24,934 nucleotides of DNA from Mesotaenium endlicherianum (GCA_009602735.1 WELA01005980.1:242385-267318), one strand, 5' to 3'. Counted from the first letter of the stretch, positions 1 to 10,380 are shown. The notes: generated by a model from the letters alone, not told the origin. Numbers and translations are program-made.

Positions 1-117
1 CCCCCCCCCCCCAATCGGGGTGCAAGAGCGAGAGCGACAGAGCGTCAAAGCCAGCAGCGGCATGCGAGCGCGTGAGAGAGCGCGGACGAGGGAGGAAGAG
101 AAAGAGCAGGCACTCAC

Positions 118-2114
118 GACGCCTGTGGCCTCCACGCGGCGGATGACCTCCTCCCAGGCGGGGCGGTTGTACTCCTCCATGATGGACGCGATGAGCACGC
201 GTTCCGGGTACTCGCGCTTCAGCTGCGCCAGCTCCTCCAGCATCGTCTCGAAAGGCCGGTCGCTGATGAGCTCGATGTTCTCCCAGCCTATCACGTCGCG
301 CGAGCCGGGGGCGCGCAGCTTGGCGTAGCGCGGGGTGACATTGACCACCTTGGAGGAGTCCAGGGACAGCTGGCACGCGGGGGGGAGAGGGGGAAGGGGG
401 AGGGGGGTGTTAGCGTGAGTGAGCATGCGGGCGTGGGAGCGGGAGACTGCGAGGGTGGAGAGGGGCGAAAAAAGGGTCTGCGGCCAATGGAGGGAGGGAG
501 GGTGGCAGGGAGGGCAGGAGAGCAGGGAGGGAGAGGAGGGAGGAGATTTTATTTCTGCGTAGGTATTTCTTTCTTTCACTCCACTGACAGCATACATCAA
601 CTTTCCGCATGTTTTCATCTCGCCCATTTCTAGTGCTGCCCCGGGAGGCGCTCTAGAGGGAGAGAGGGAGAGGGAGAGAGAGAGGGGCACAAGAGAGACA
701 GAGAGAGCGCGCGAGAGAGAGAGTTGGATCCCCGGGCTGCTCCCAAGAAGCTCAAGTAGTGGAAGCTATAGAACTTCTGCTTAGGTCTATTCCAATCTGC
801 ACACTCTTCTCCTTCTCGAGAGCACTTCCTCCACCCTCTTCAGATTGAAGTTATCTGAGCTTCGTGCTGGCTTCTTAAATGCAGGGGGGACGTTTGCACT
901 CCAGAAAAGGAGAAATCATACAAAGCACAGAAAAACTGGTTGCATACCTGTTGAATAGAGGTAAAGGAAAGATACGACTCTGAAGGGATACAGAAAAACC
1001 ATCAAACAAAAAGGAAAAGACTGAACAGCTCACAAGTCACAAACACCTTCGAAAAATGTCCTCTCCACGACCAGCCCCAACTTCTCGCCTCGGCACTTTC
1101 TTTCCCCTCTACCCCTGCTTTTCTTTTCCTGGACTCTCATCCCCCCATGCTCGCACCCTTCAGAGTTCCTGCCTGACAAGTGGCTGCCATTAGCCTTACT
1201 GTGTCCTCTATGGGCCCGCTGCGCTTATTGCTAGCTCACTTGGGGAGAGTTGGTGAATCTTCTCTTTGAAGGAAGAAGGAAAGCATCAGGAGAAGGAGCA
1301 GCAGGGAAGGAGCAGCAGGACCGGCAGCAGGAGGAGGAGGAGCAGCAGGAGAAGGAACGAAAGGAGGAGCAGCAGAAGGAGCAGCAGCAGGAGAAGGAAC
1401 AGCAGGAGGAGGAGGTGGAGCAGCAGGAGAAGGATTAGCAGGAGGAGGAACAGGAGCAGACAAGGAGCTAGAGGAGGAGGAGGAGGAGGAGGAGGAGGAG
1501 GAGGAGGTGGAGGAGGAGAAAGAGCAGCAGCAGCAGGAAGAGGAGGAGGAGTAAGAGGCAGGGATTCCATGGTCCATGGTAGCTTGCATCGTCACGGCAC
1601 GACGGAAGTCACCAGCCACCCAGTACATTCAATCCTGCAGGCCACAATCGAACAAGAAAGGGAAGGGGGCAAGGGGGGCAGGGACAGAGTTGGGGGAAGG
1701 GTACGAGAGCTTCCTTACAGTTTTACAGATGACGGCACCCCAGCCCTCGTCGAAGGCCTTCTTCATCACTGTGTAATTTGTGCCAGGGGGGCCAGAGCCA
1801 ATCACAAAGGGGTTGGGGAGCTTCAGTCCGTTGACTGTCACGCTGAGGTCCGGACCCTCAGAGACAGCCCCGTTGACTAAGCGAGCGACCGCACTGCCGC
1901 TGGGGCTGGAGCCTTTGGGGGCCCCATTTTGCTGGGCACTGGCCCGAACTGCTCCTCCAGGCCCAGGTGCTGACCGGGCGGATGACTTGGACAACCTCAG
2001 GGGCGCCACGTGACACGAGCTGCTGGCGAGACTTGTCCTGAGGGGCTGGTTGCGAGAGAGGCCGGAGGAGGGGAAGATGGCGGGAGCAGCTTGAAAGAGG
2101 CAGATGGACGTCAT
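118..2114 (-). CDS. PYD1: Dihydropyrimidine dehydrogenase (NADP+), plastid type, 5' part (2 exons)
   Basis: This is the first step of uracil and thymine catabolism, reducing the pyrimidine ring with NADPH on an FMN-binding TIM barrel. Exon 1 is 1719-2114 (132 codons) and exon 2 is 118-369 (84 codons). Both junctions are GT-AG (donor GTAAGG after 1719, acceptor CAG before 369, donor GTGAGT after 118), and the frame is phase 0 throughout. Residues 1-75 are rich in Ser, Ala, Arg and Pro with few acids, as in a plastid transit peptide, which agrees with the plastid location of the plant enzyme. The catalytic domain starts near residue 85 with motifs PNPFVIGSGPPGTN, GWGAVICKT (Lys131 matches the FMN-contacting lysine of the family), VTPRYAKL, NIELISDRP and IASIMEEYN. 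This is about half of the usual 420-430 residues; the part with the active-site cysteine and FeS-free C-terminal barrel lies off the left edge. An in-frame TTG lies 45 bases upstream of the chosen ATG, which is the first ATG in frame. Confidence 0.94.
379..407 (+). repeat. G-quadruplex-type tract beside the PYD1 exon 2 acceptor
   Basis: Four G runs of 7, 5, 5 and 6 bases (379-385, 389-393, 396-400, 402-407) are separated by loops of only 3, 2 and 1 bases. This satisfies the usual G3+N1-7 rule with room to spare. The complementary C-rich strand is the sense strand of the gene and ends 10 bases before the 3' splice site at 369/370. Confidence 0.8.
655..724. repeat. GA-rich simple repeat
   Basis: About 70 bases of imperfect GA/GGGA repeat within PYD1 intron 1, with short interruptions (GGGGCAC, GCGCGC). 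Confidence 0.8.
1268..1563. repeat. Long GGA/GCA/GAA purine microsatellite
   Basis: Nearly 300 bases of plus-strand purines punctuated by C, built from GGA, GCA and GAA triplets. The core at 1471-1507 is a perfect run of about 12 GAG/GGA triplets. Because the repeat is trinucleotide, it produces long open frames on both strands that encode only poly-Ser/Pro/Leu or Arg/Glu/Gly. None of these is a gene. It lies inside PYD1 intron 1. Confidence 0.9.
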
Positions 2115-3680
2115 ACTTCCACCGCTGGCTGGCCTTTGATGAAGAATAGGCTGTTTCAAGACGGAAAAAAATACCTGATAAGAAGTGTGTGACTACAGCT
2201 CTGGACAATGCTTCAAAATTGAAAGCAAAAACCAAAACAATTGGAAGAATAAGGCAAGAATATAAATGCATTACTCGACTGCACACCCGAGCTGATGAAT
2301 GGCGAAATTACAGTAAGCATTTCCCCAATACCTTCCGTGAAAAGTATAACGTGCATGCTTACTTCAAGCCTCTAATGGTGTTGCGTTCAAAATGGGACCG
2401 GAACGAGCTCGTCCACAAAAGGACAGCGAAAGTTTGAAGAACAGCAGCGTCAAAAAAAGCTGAAAAGCAATATCATTTATACAAATAAACTACCAGTTTA
2501 CCTTTGAAGCAGTACCTTCCGAGGTACACAAATTAGGAAGAGCACTCGCTGGAACTACACTGTAAGAGTAACATTTAGGAACTGAAAAACCTCGCCACAA
2601 TTTAAATCAATATTAATAGCGGTCACCTTAGTCTCCACGTGTTCCTTTCAGCTCTGCGGAGGTTTGTCTGGCAAGATTTAGCGTACTTTTAACCCCTTCC
2701 TCCAGCGCAGAATGGGGCGATTTGATGTTTTTTGTTCATCTAAGACAGTTGGCATCAAATGTCAGGAGTAAAGAAGAAAGTGGTGTTTTAGAATGTTTTG
2801 TTGCTGGTTACCATGCGTAAGTAATTGATTACCAGCTTCTGCCAAGACACAACAGTAAATGCAAAGAGTGACAGCATCTTGTCAAGACCAGTTGGGACCA
2901 ATTCATGTTAGGGAGCATGGGTCGTGGGGAGCGCTGTACGGGACATCCGACGTTTGGTGACGTTATTGACGCCTTTAAAGAAAATGTTTTCCGAAAAAGC
3001 AATTGCAAGCTGCTTGATTGGCTAATGTAAGTTGCATTTACCACATGGTAGCGCAATTCTCGACTCATAATTGGCTGTACAGTTCCTTGCAGTTGAGCTC
3101 AAGTGTGCGAGAATGACGAGAGTATTTGACAGGATCTGACGGGAAGCCACAGGGAAGCCATGCTAATCGATGGTCGTTCATGGTAGTTCATGCTTCTGGA
3201 AAAAAAAGATTTTTACAGGTAAGCACGCACAAAACTACGCAAGCGCATTGTCTTCATGCGTCAGAGCACGTGCACGTACGTTGCGTGCGCTGGGACAAGG
3301 CTGGGGCTGGAGTGGGCTGGAGAGCAATATATTGTATTACGCAGGTACACGCTTTTGGAATTTCCCAACCAACGCATTACCAAAGAAATCGAAAACTGAT
3401 CAGAGTCAATCAATATCGATCAAAACATTTCGGAACTACCACATGCACATGTAGTCCTAGTCATTGTCAGGTCTACCTGGCAAATATGACGCGCAAGCGT
3501 TCTCTCACGATAATCTCCACTATGAACAGGCTTCAAGCCACTTCAAGCACAATGAACCACTGTCGTGCCTATAATGGCGTCGAGACCTGGACACGAGTGT
3601 GTCTTTCCAAAACGTGTCTAGTCAACCTGGTCGATGTGTCGGTGATCCTTGGCACATGTGGGAATCCGCGACATTGCGTG

Positions 3681-4004
3681 CTATTTCAGCAGCTTCGTTG
3701 ATGTCCCAGCCAATTCCGCGCTTCGCAGAGAGGTGTGGCCTGACTTCACGATCGTTTGGAAAGATTTGGCGAACTCGTCTCGCGACGTTTGCTCTCTCCA
3801 CACGTGGTCAGGTAGCTCAGAGGTGTCACTTCTTCGTGAACTCTGGCTTAAGTCTTCCGCAGGCTCCTTAGGATGATAAAATCTATCACTCTTCAATCGC
3901 ATGTACAGTTGGATTTCTTCGGGTCTCCTTCCAGGTTGACCACCTGCAGCCCTTACAGACCTCAATCCCCAATTTGCTTGGGATTGTTCACCTGAACCAG
4001 TCAA
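3681..4004 (-). other. Unrecognised open frame, possible exon
   Basis: The frame is open for about 107 codons and ends in TAG at 3681-3683. It has no ATG near its upstream end; the first internal methionine is in the motif YMRLKSDRFYHPKEPAEDL. The composition is hydrophilic and protein-like (many Arg, Ser, Glu, Lys), and a candidate splice acceptor (CTGCAG) lies inside the upstream part. I know no family that matches. Two shorter open frames overlap it on the other strand, so chance is a real possibility. It may be the last exon of a small minus-strand gene together with 4178-4375. Confidence 0.2.
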
Positions 4005-4177
4005 CTGAAGTTCTCAGAAGCAGCACAGAAGCGTTGTACTTCTACATAGGTTTTCGCCCAAGTTGAGGGTTGCACAAGTGAACAAGAAATCACGTCTAAG
4101 CAGATCAGCACAACAATACCAAGTTTTAGAGAAAATCGCCCACCAGGGCTTCCGCTTAACTTTCACCAAGTCACAAC

Positions 4178-4375
4178 TTACAAAACTATGAAACTATAGC
4201 ATCTATGCCGGCCTCGCTTGATTTCTTCGCTCAATACTGCGCCTAACAGTTTCCACTGCTGGCTGGGCTCACCCAGCTCGTCGTTGAGGGTTGTACTTGC
4301 TAATTCTGCTCTTGCTAATAGCAATTCGACAATTGAAACTTCTGAGAACTTGGAAACTAACACAACATTCACCAT
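4178..4375 (-). other. Unrecognised ATG-started small ORF
   Basis: A 65-codon open frame with an ATG start whose product has a soluble, helix-prone composition (SIVELLLARAEL, then NDELGEP). The final bases before the stop overlap a consensus splice donor (GTAAGT), so the frame could be a first exon running into the 3681-4004 frame. The phases I tried do not join without a stop. There is no family match and it is possibly spurious. Confidence 0.2.
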
Positions 4376-4686
4376 TTTAAATACCTTTGCACGTTTGTGA
4401 TGTAACGTGTTTGACTCAAATTTGCGCTAGAAATTCTAGTAGATTCTATTTTGCAAGCTCTCACTTCGTCATAGCTGATGCTGTCGAGCCCGTTGAGTGT
4501 CCGGTCAGTGGGGATGAGGATTCGACGGTGATGGCAGGTCTTAGTGGTTAGTCGGGTTAGGGATGGTAGGTGAGAAAGGCTTAATTCACAGGCAGTTGGG
4601 GTGAGCACTTGGACCTACAATCCGCTCACGAGAATCTGATACTGAGCAGCTGTGAGGCACCGCCCGGATCCCGCGCATACCTCCTC

Positions 4687-4723
4687 CCTCCACATGTGTT
4701 GCTGCCGCCCGCACATGTGGAGG
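4687..4723. repeat. Perfect 12-bp inverted repeat, 13-base loop
   Basis: The arms CCTCCACATGTG (4687-4698) and CACATGTGGAGG (4712-4723) are exact reverse complements around a GC-rich 13-base spacer. The structure could form a stable hairpin in DNA or RNA. Its function is unknown. Confidence 0.85.
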
Positions 4724-5426
4724 TCGGCCCACAAGTTCTCCGCTTGTTCGGTCAGCGCTGGTACCAAGTGGGAGCTCTAGCCGCCCGTGACTGAATCTTC
4801 ATGTACGGTAGGCGATCCCGTGGGTGTGTCCATGAGGTCGTTAGGGGTTAGGGAGTGTACGGGAGAGTGTGTGAGGGATTGGGGAATTGGTCCATCCATT
4901 GTCTTTTTCATCATTTTAGTTAATTGTTAGTGAGTCATTATTTCCCACTTTGACGCGATAACGCGTCACTTGAATTAGGGGTGGTTTTGTTTGATCTCGT
5001 GGGTACTGGGCTTTGACATTCACGAGCATGCTACTTAGGGAGTACCCTAATACAATTTCGGTGTTAGCATTTGTATGTCCAATTTTATACTTTCTAGTTA
5101 CTCATCTCACGAGCTTGTAACCTCGTACTCTTCGCTGATTGTACTTGCATGGCATTTCTCTCTTTGTTGAGTAGTGCTTGTCTTGTCTTTCATGCTTCGG
5201 ATGCGTAGATTGTGAGGCTCGTGAGGCCGTATTCGGCCATAACATTGCTAGCCCTAGTGTGACCTACCTCGCTCTTGCCCACTCTAGATTAGTCGTCGTT
5301 TGCCCTGCTAAGTCTCCGCTCTTTTACAGACAAATGTTAACCCGTTGCTAGAAGGTTAGGCACTAGAGGCCAGCCGGGCCTTTGCACACACGCGTAGCAC
5401 GAGGTGTGTGTATATAGCATCTCTCA

Positions 5427-5544
5427 CACACATTCGGATTGTGTAGTGGGGGAGTACGGACACACATCCGCGCACATTCAAATTGTGCGGTACTTAGTGT
5501 ATGGCGGATAATGTGAGAAGTGCCCACACCTAGACACATATCCG
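5427..5544. repeat. Diverged tandem repeat with two matching hairpins
   Basis: Two units each begin with a small hairpin and end in a GACACAyATCCG-like or GACACATATCCG sequence. Hairpin 1 (5428-5444) has the stem ACACA/TGTGT; hairpin 2 (5471-5489) has the stem CGCACA/TGTGCG. Both loops are seven bases of the form TTCRRAT. The stems differ, but both still pair. Confidence 0.5.
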
Positions 5545-6115
5545 TGGCGCATTAGTTGAGTAGCATCTGCCCTTAGGAAGAGCAAAAATTCTCCTTCAAG
5601 TCTTGTTAGAGTCGGGCCCTAGTGGGCTGATTCTGACAGCTGCGGTCAGAAATCCGAGTCAGAGGAGGAAAGGGGGAGAGGAGGAGTCCACCACGTCCGC
5701 GGACCCCCGGTTTTGCTAGGAAGGTCTGGAGGAGCGTCAACCAACAAAGAGCACGTCCCAAGCATTACCACCAGGTAGAGTGTAACCTACCCTTTGCCTT
5801 TGCAGGATTGCATGCTTTCGACTCCTAGCCGCATGCGAAATACACTTGCATACTAGCAGGAGGATCCACCAGAGTCTGTGCCACCTGTGTTGTCCCCATT
5901 TTCATTACTCCCTGATTGGGTCGTTACGCCATTTGAGCTACCTAACTTGTCTCTTTTGAGCTCCCCATAATTTTCTGAGCCTTTTGAGATACTGCTTTTT
6001 GCAACGTTAGTGGAGCCACCTATTTTGCATCCAAATTTGTCATTTCTACTTGCCTGATTCAGTCGTGTTGTTGCATGCGGTAGAGCACCTAGAGATAGGG
6101 ATGGTGTTTACGGCC

Positions 6116-7644
6116 ATGGCTAGCTCTTCGTCTTTGCAACAGACCTACACGAGACATTCTGATGGCATGTCATTGCCTGCACTCGACTCTGAGATTGATG
6201 CCTCTATTGCAATGTTGCGTGCTTGTAACCAACGGTTGTCGCGTAATGACTCTTTTCACACTATGTCCACGCACTTAGGAGGAGAGGCCTTGTTGCTATA
6301 CCAGCGTTTCAGACTAGATATCATTTACACAATTCTTGATGCTCCTCTGCTGCTGTCCTTGGGGACGATGTGGGTGCCGTTCCCATTGTTGATGCTCCTC
6401 CTGGGGGTGTTCCACCCGCTCCGAGAGCCGCAGCTGCCGCAGCAGCTGCTGCTGTGGCTGTAGGCTTGGGTCCAGCCGCGGCTGCAGCTGCGGTTGCCGC
6501 TGTTGAGTTGGGTTTAGGGGGTTTAGGTCAAGACCACCTGCCAGGAGCAGGGGAAGGGGGGGAGCTTGTGTTGGTGGGAGGGGGAGCAGGAGGTCCTGAG
6601 GAGCCGGTTCCAATAGAGCTAGCTCTGTCTGCGTACGCCACCCCGATACAAATGTTCGCCGCCCGCGTCGAAAATCATCACACTCGCCTTGCCCAGCAAC
6701 GACAGCAGCAGGCTATCCTCAGCATTGTCCTCCCTCTCCATGGTCCTGCTCCTGGTGCCGTGCTTAATTGTATAAATGTATTGATGCAGATGTTTCGTCA
6801 CCGGTTTCCTGCTAACAACAGAGCGCGCCAGGATGAGATGCGTGACTTCATGCGTATGCTGCGTGAGATCCCTAACATGGCGTATGAGCGTTTTTGGCAG
6901 TATCGCGAGGACACCGGCATGTACGTGGATATCAACGCTACTTGCGTTAAATTCATTAATGCTTTCTCCGCATCTTCCTCTTTGTGTGCCGCTCTTAACC
7001 ATCAGCTCGCCCTCACAAAGGACCATCAGCGCAGCGTCTACAAGGTGTGTTTGTTGGCGGAGCAAATTGAGGTTGTGCAAGCCGCAGCGCAAGCGAGCGC
7101 AAGGGCGCTAAGGGGAGGAGTAGTGGCTACCAACGTGGTGCAAGTACCTGCCACATCGTCAGGCATCATGGGAGCTAGACCACCTTCAGCTCCTAAGCGC
7201 GCGGTCGTGACGTGCGATCACTGCCGCCAACGAGGCGACGTGGTCGCCAACTGCTTCCTACTGTACCCGTACAAGGCTCCTACTGGGTGGAAGTTTCGCC
7301 CCCAGAAGGGTACAGTGCCCCCGCCTATGCCTACCGCCCTCTTGCCAGGTCGGATCCCCTCATACTACGCGGCCCCTCCTTCTGCCTTCGCAGGGTTCAG
7401 TCCTTCCTACCTATACACTTTTCCTTCAGCCCTACCGCCTGGGTACCCCTCCCCGCCGGGTTATGCATCGAGACCCTCACTCTCAGCCTTGCCTGCACCC
7501 GCTGGGGTACCGGCTGCCACGTCTGGCATGCCCCCACTGGGTATGTCTATTGTTCCTGCTGCACTCGCACACCACACCCAGGTGGTCTCCTCAAGCCCCA
7601 ACCCCCATGATTTTTTCATGCGTCAGCAGCTGGCAGCTATGTAG
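6116..7644 (+). pseudogene. Retroelement 1 gag, frameshifted and stop-interrupted
   Basis: This is the capsid/nucleocapsid region of a Ty3/gypsy-type LTR retrotransposon. One frame starts at ATG 6116 (motif MASSSSLQQ) and is open to 6463. The reading then continues in another frame from about 6340 to the TAG at 7642-7644, so a frameshift lies near 6340-6365. The second frame begins with an Ala-rich, low-complexity linker (roughly 6420-6510), then a helical capsid-like part, then a zinc-knuckle relic near 7218-7260. That knuckle has C-X2-C-X4-D-X4-C spacing, where the usual His is Asp. A Pro/Tyr-rich tail follows. Past the TAG the same frame runs on to 8050, broken by TGA at 7852 and TAA at 8050. 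Assignment as gag rests on the knuckle remnant and on the RT/RNase H downstream. Confidence 0.7.
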
Positions 7645-8649
7645 GCTAGTATCCAGGATGTTCATCGTCGAGTTGGTTCGCAACGTGATGCATCTAACTA
7701 CGTAGGTCTGCATCCCATGCCATCGTGGGCCGAACCTCCTGCTTACCCTACCTGGTTCCCACGCCCTCCTGATCCTGCACATTGCGTTTTCGACGAGGGT
7801 AAGGCAGAGGGAGCACATGCCATGACCCATTGCATGGCGGCCCACGAGCCTTGATGTGACCCACCTGTGGGGCCTGATCATGGTCGTAGCCACGTCCAAT
7901 CGGCGCAATTGCCACGATCATTTGAGCTCTTTGAGCCAGATGACACCCTTGGTCCTCCTCATGCTCGCTTGCCAGTGCCTATTAGAGCTATCGAGGGCGG
8001 GGGTACCGCAGGTACGCTGACTATCTCTCCCGACTATGTCCCTGCCGCCTAAGCACATGCGCAACAAGTCTCCCCACCACACCGTCTCTGCTATTTAGGT
8101 TCCCCATTGTTGTCCCATAGAAGTCCACCGCCCTGATTACTCCTCCTTTTGTTAAGTCAACATTCCTGGTCACCCCCGAGCTGTCTTCCCTACACTGGTC
8201 AGTCGGCCGCACTCGTATGCGTTTCTTCAATTCGCTCCCGGGATGCTGTTTGACTCCCTCACACATCAATATGTTGAGCCCTCCGCGTCCGAACGCAAAC
8301 TCATTCTCGATTTCATCCCCGGAGCTACAACGTCCCCACTCTTGTCCGACACCAGCGTTGTCAACTCCTCGGTCGCGTCATGGATGTCCATGCGCTCACC
8401 TGGCTCTTCTCCATCCTCCCTGTCCTCAACTTCCGTCTGCCCGACCCGTATACTCACGTTCTCGCCTATCACCTGCATGCTTTCAGCTGGGAGGGAGTTT
8501 CATCTGATTTTTTAGCCCCGATCGCTGTTTTGCCCATTGGGGTCAGCGAACCCGCGTAGCAATTACAGTCCCCAGACCCCTCGTCTTCGGGCGTCCTGGT
8601 CACGCGTGAGTGGGATTTGGGTACACAGTTAACCAGGGAGGAGAGGTTG
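7645..8649 (+). pseudogene. Retroelement 1 gag-pol junction, protease region not readable
   Basis: The gag frame continues through three stop codons to at least 8050. Beyond that, short coding-like pieces occur in changing frames. The aspartic protease expected here should carry a D-S/T-G motif. I could not see one, so the protease is either decayed or deleted. The position between gag and RT is the only basis for the assignment. Confidence 0.45.
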
Positions 8650-10288
8650 TAATTCACACATATGTTAGAACGGAACGAAGAGTTTTCTGCCAGGTCAGTC
8701 ATGGACTTGGGAGTATGCACAATTTCAAAATTCACCATTGATCTTACCACTAATGAACCAGTGTACAAATGGGATAATCGCCACGCTAAAATTGAACTTG
8801 ATATAATGTCGGAGAAATTCACAGAGTTATTACAAGCCGGTCTGATTGAGGATTCGATGTCTGACTTTGCAGCTCCTACGGTTATGTCTGCTAAGAAAGA
8901 CTCCATGGGAATCACACTTAGAAACGAATGTGTGGGGATTATTGAGAACTCAATACCGTCACTAAACTAGACCGCTACCCTATGCTCGGTCTCGGAGACA
9001 TCTTCGATGTGCTCGAGGACGCTAGCTTATTAGTGTTTTTTATCTACGACAAGAGTTTAACCAAATCCTCATTGATCCTAAGGATAAACATAAGACTGCG
9101 ATTTGGGGTAATCGTCGGTTGTACCAATGGAAGGTCATGCCTTTTGGGTTAAAGAACGCCCCTGCTCGTTTCCAACGTATTATGGACCGAGTTCTTAGTG
9201 GATAATCGTTAGCTCGGTGTTACATTGATGACGTCCTCAATTTTAGTCGAACGGTTGACGAACACTTGGTGCACGTAGAACAAGTCTTGCATTGTCTAAA
9301 GGCAGCGGGTGTGAAGTGTCACACGAGTAAATGTAAGATCGCTACGTTCTCAGTACCCTATCTTGGTCACCACATCGTTTCAAGGAGGCTGACGCCACAA
9401 CAGGTTAAGGTGGAGGCCATTTGCCTTTGCCAGTCCCCGCTGATGTGTCAAGGTTAAGGGCTTTCATGGGGTATACAGGGTATTACCGTCAATTTTGTCC
9501 TAACTTCAGTGCTGTGGCCGCACCACTAAATGAACTCCTTTAAGAAGGGTATACCGTGGGAATGGACCAGTGCACGTCAAAACGCTTTTGACCATCTTAA
9601 GGAACTCCTGTCTTCCGCCCCTATCCTCCGTCGCCCTAATTACGATAAACCATTTTCCTTACACACTAATTGGAGTCATCTGGGGTTAAGTGCGGTACTT
9701 CCTCAAGAGGATGATGAGGATCACGAGTACGTGGTGGCTTACGCCAGCCGCAATAACAACCCCGCTGAACGTAATTACAGTTTGTACAAAGGAGAGTGTT
9801 TGGCTGCAGTCTGGGCAATGGTGCATTTCCGCCCGTACCTTTCTGGAACACGATTCACCCTCATCACTCTGATCAGTGATCACCAGCCGTTGCAGTGGCT
9901 AATGACGAACCAAAACTTCACTGGGAAACACGCACACTGGGCACTCATTCTCCAAGAATACAACTTTAACATTGAACATAAAGGCGGATCAAGGAACCAG
10001 GATGCAGATGGTCTGAGTAAGAACCCAGATCCATCAGATATAGACCTCACCGGGACTCGCTTCGCTTCTAGCCAGCAAGAGCAAATCTTACCCGCATGGC
10101 ATGCTGCTTATTACTTGGGCCTCCTTCCTCCTCCTCCTATGGGTGTGTATGCTGCTAACACACTTCCACCTATCCCTTGTGGCTCTCTTGACATCTGGTC
10201 TGACCCACTTGCTCTTGAGTTCTTACGCACCCGTATTTTGCCTACGCCCCTCTCCCAGCGTGAGTGTATTGAATCAGTATATTGGTAG
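8650..10288 (+). pseudogene. Retroelement 1 pol: reverse transcriptase and RNase H, broken
   Basis: This copies element RNA into DNA in intact Ty3/gypsy elements. Reading across frames, the order is: N-terminal RT (8662-8930, motif AGLIEDS), fingers (CGDY then ELNTVTKLDRYP after a TGA at 8943-8945), MPFGLKNAPARFQRIM (about 9137), the catalytic box YIDD at 9221-9232, YLGHHIV, then thumb/connection (GYYRQF) and RNase H (about 9640-10010). The frame changes near 8905-8928, between about 8990 and 9119, near 9418 and near 9540. In-frame stops occur at 8943 and 9203. In RNase H the first catalytic Asp of the TDAS box is Asn (TNWS), while the later SDHQPL Asp remains. No integrase follows: the frame ends at 10288 just after the RNase H linker. 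The element is dead and 3'-truncated. Confidence 0.92.
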
Positions 10289-10380
10289 ATATAATATTCA
10301 TTTATATATAATACTTAAATAAGTTCAGCTTCCTGAACTTTAGTTAATATTCAGTCGGTTGGACTTTACATAATTACCAG
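10289..10380. other. AT-rich junction between the two retroelements, with hairpin
   Basis: This AT-rich stretch lies between the end of element 1 pol and the putative LTR of element 2. A perfect hairpin occupies 10321-10340 (AAGTTCAG, loop CTTC, CTGAACTT). No coding content is seen. It could be the insertion boundary or part of a longer LTR than the one called. Confidence 0.5.

Larger units (their letters stand above)
370..1718 (-). other. PYD1 intron 1 with low-complexity tracts
   Basis: This intron lies between the two visible PYD1 exons and has no coding content of its own. It is unusually rich in purines on the plus strand: a G-run cluster at 379-407, a GA tract at 655-724 and a long GGA/GCA microsatellite at 1268-1563. 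Read as pre-mRNA (minus strand), these are long pyrimidine tracts. The C-rich one sits directly against the 3' splice site of exon 2 and can serve as its polypyrimidine tract. Confidence 0.85.
2115..4600. other. Intergenic region upstream of PYD1, nothing recognised
   Basis: This stretch lies 5' of PYD1 and must contain its promoter and 5' UTR, but no TATA box or other element stands out. It has several short open frames on both strands, mostly without ATG starts, and none resembles a family I know. The best of them, on the minus strand, are listed separately. No RNA gene was seen. Confidence 0.5.
4600..6115 (+). other. Non-coding leader/LTR-like remains of retroelement 1
   Basis: About 1.5 kb with no coding frame, directly upstream of the element 1 gag. 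It contains a 12-bp inverted repeat (4687-4723), a TATATA-like stretch near 5410, and two similar short hairpins in a diverged repeat (5427-5544). A sequence starting TGGTACCA at 4759 resembles the start of a primer binding site, but its match to a tRNA end is poor. No second LTR copy was found in the window, so the LTR limits cannot be set. Assignment to the element rests on position only. Confidence 0.35.

Noticed and set aside
1236..1880. Long open frames on both strands through the purine repeat
   Set aside because: They are products of the trinucleotide repeat in PYD1 intron 1; the translations are poly-Ser, Pro, Leu, Arg or Gly without any domain.
3126..3701. 191-codon plus-strand open frame
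   Set aside because: It begins at TTG with no ATG near the start, overlaps other open frames, is rich in Cys/His/Thr without a pattern, and matches no family I know.
4759..4772. TGGTACCAAGTGGG as a primer binding site for retroelement 1
   Set aside because: Only the first bases fit a tRNA 3' end, no LTR end is clear next to it, and gag is over 1.3 kb away; too weak to annotate.
4838..4852. GTTAGGGGTTAGGG-like stretch resembling telomere repeats
   Set aside because: There are only two imperfect units in non-coding repeat-rich DNA; no array.
6314..7092. Minus-strand frames antisense to retroelement 1 gag
   Set aside because: They are shadows of the GC-rich gag codons and have no motifs of their own.
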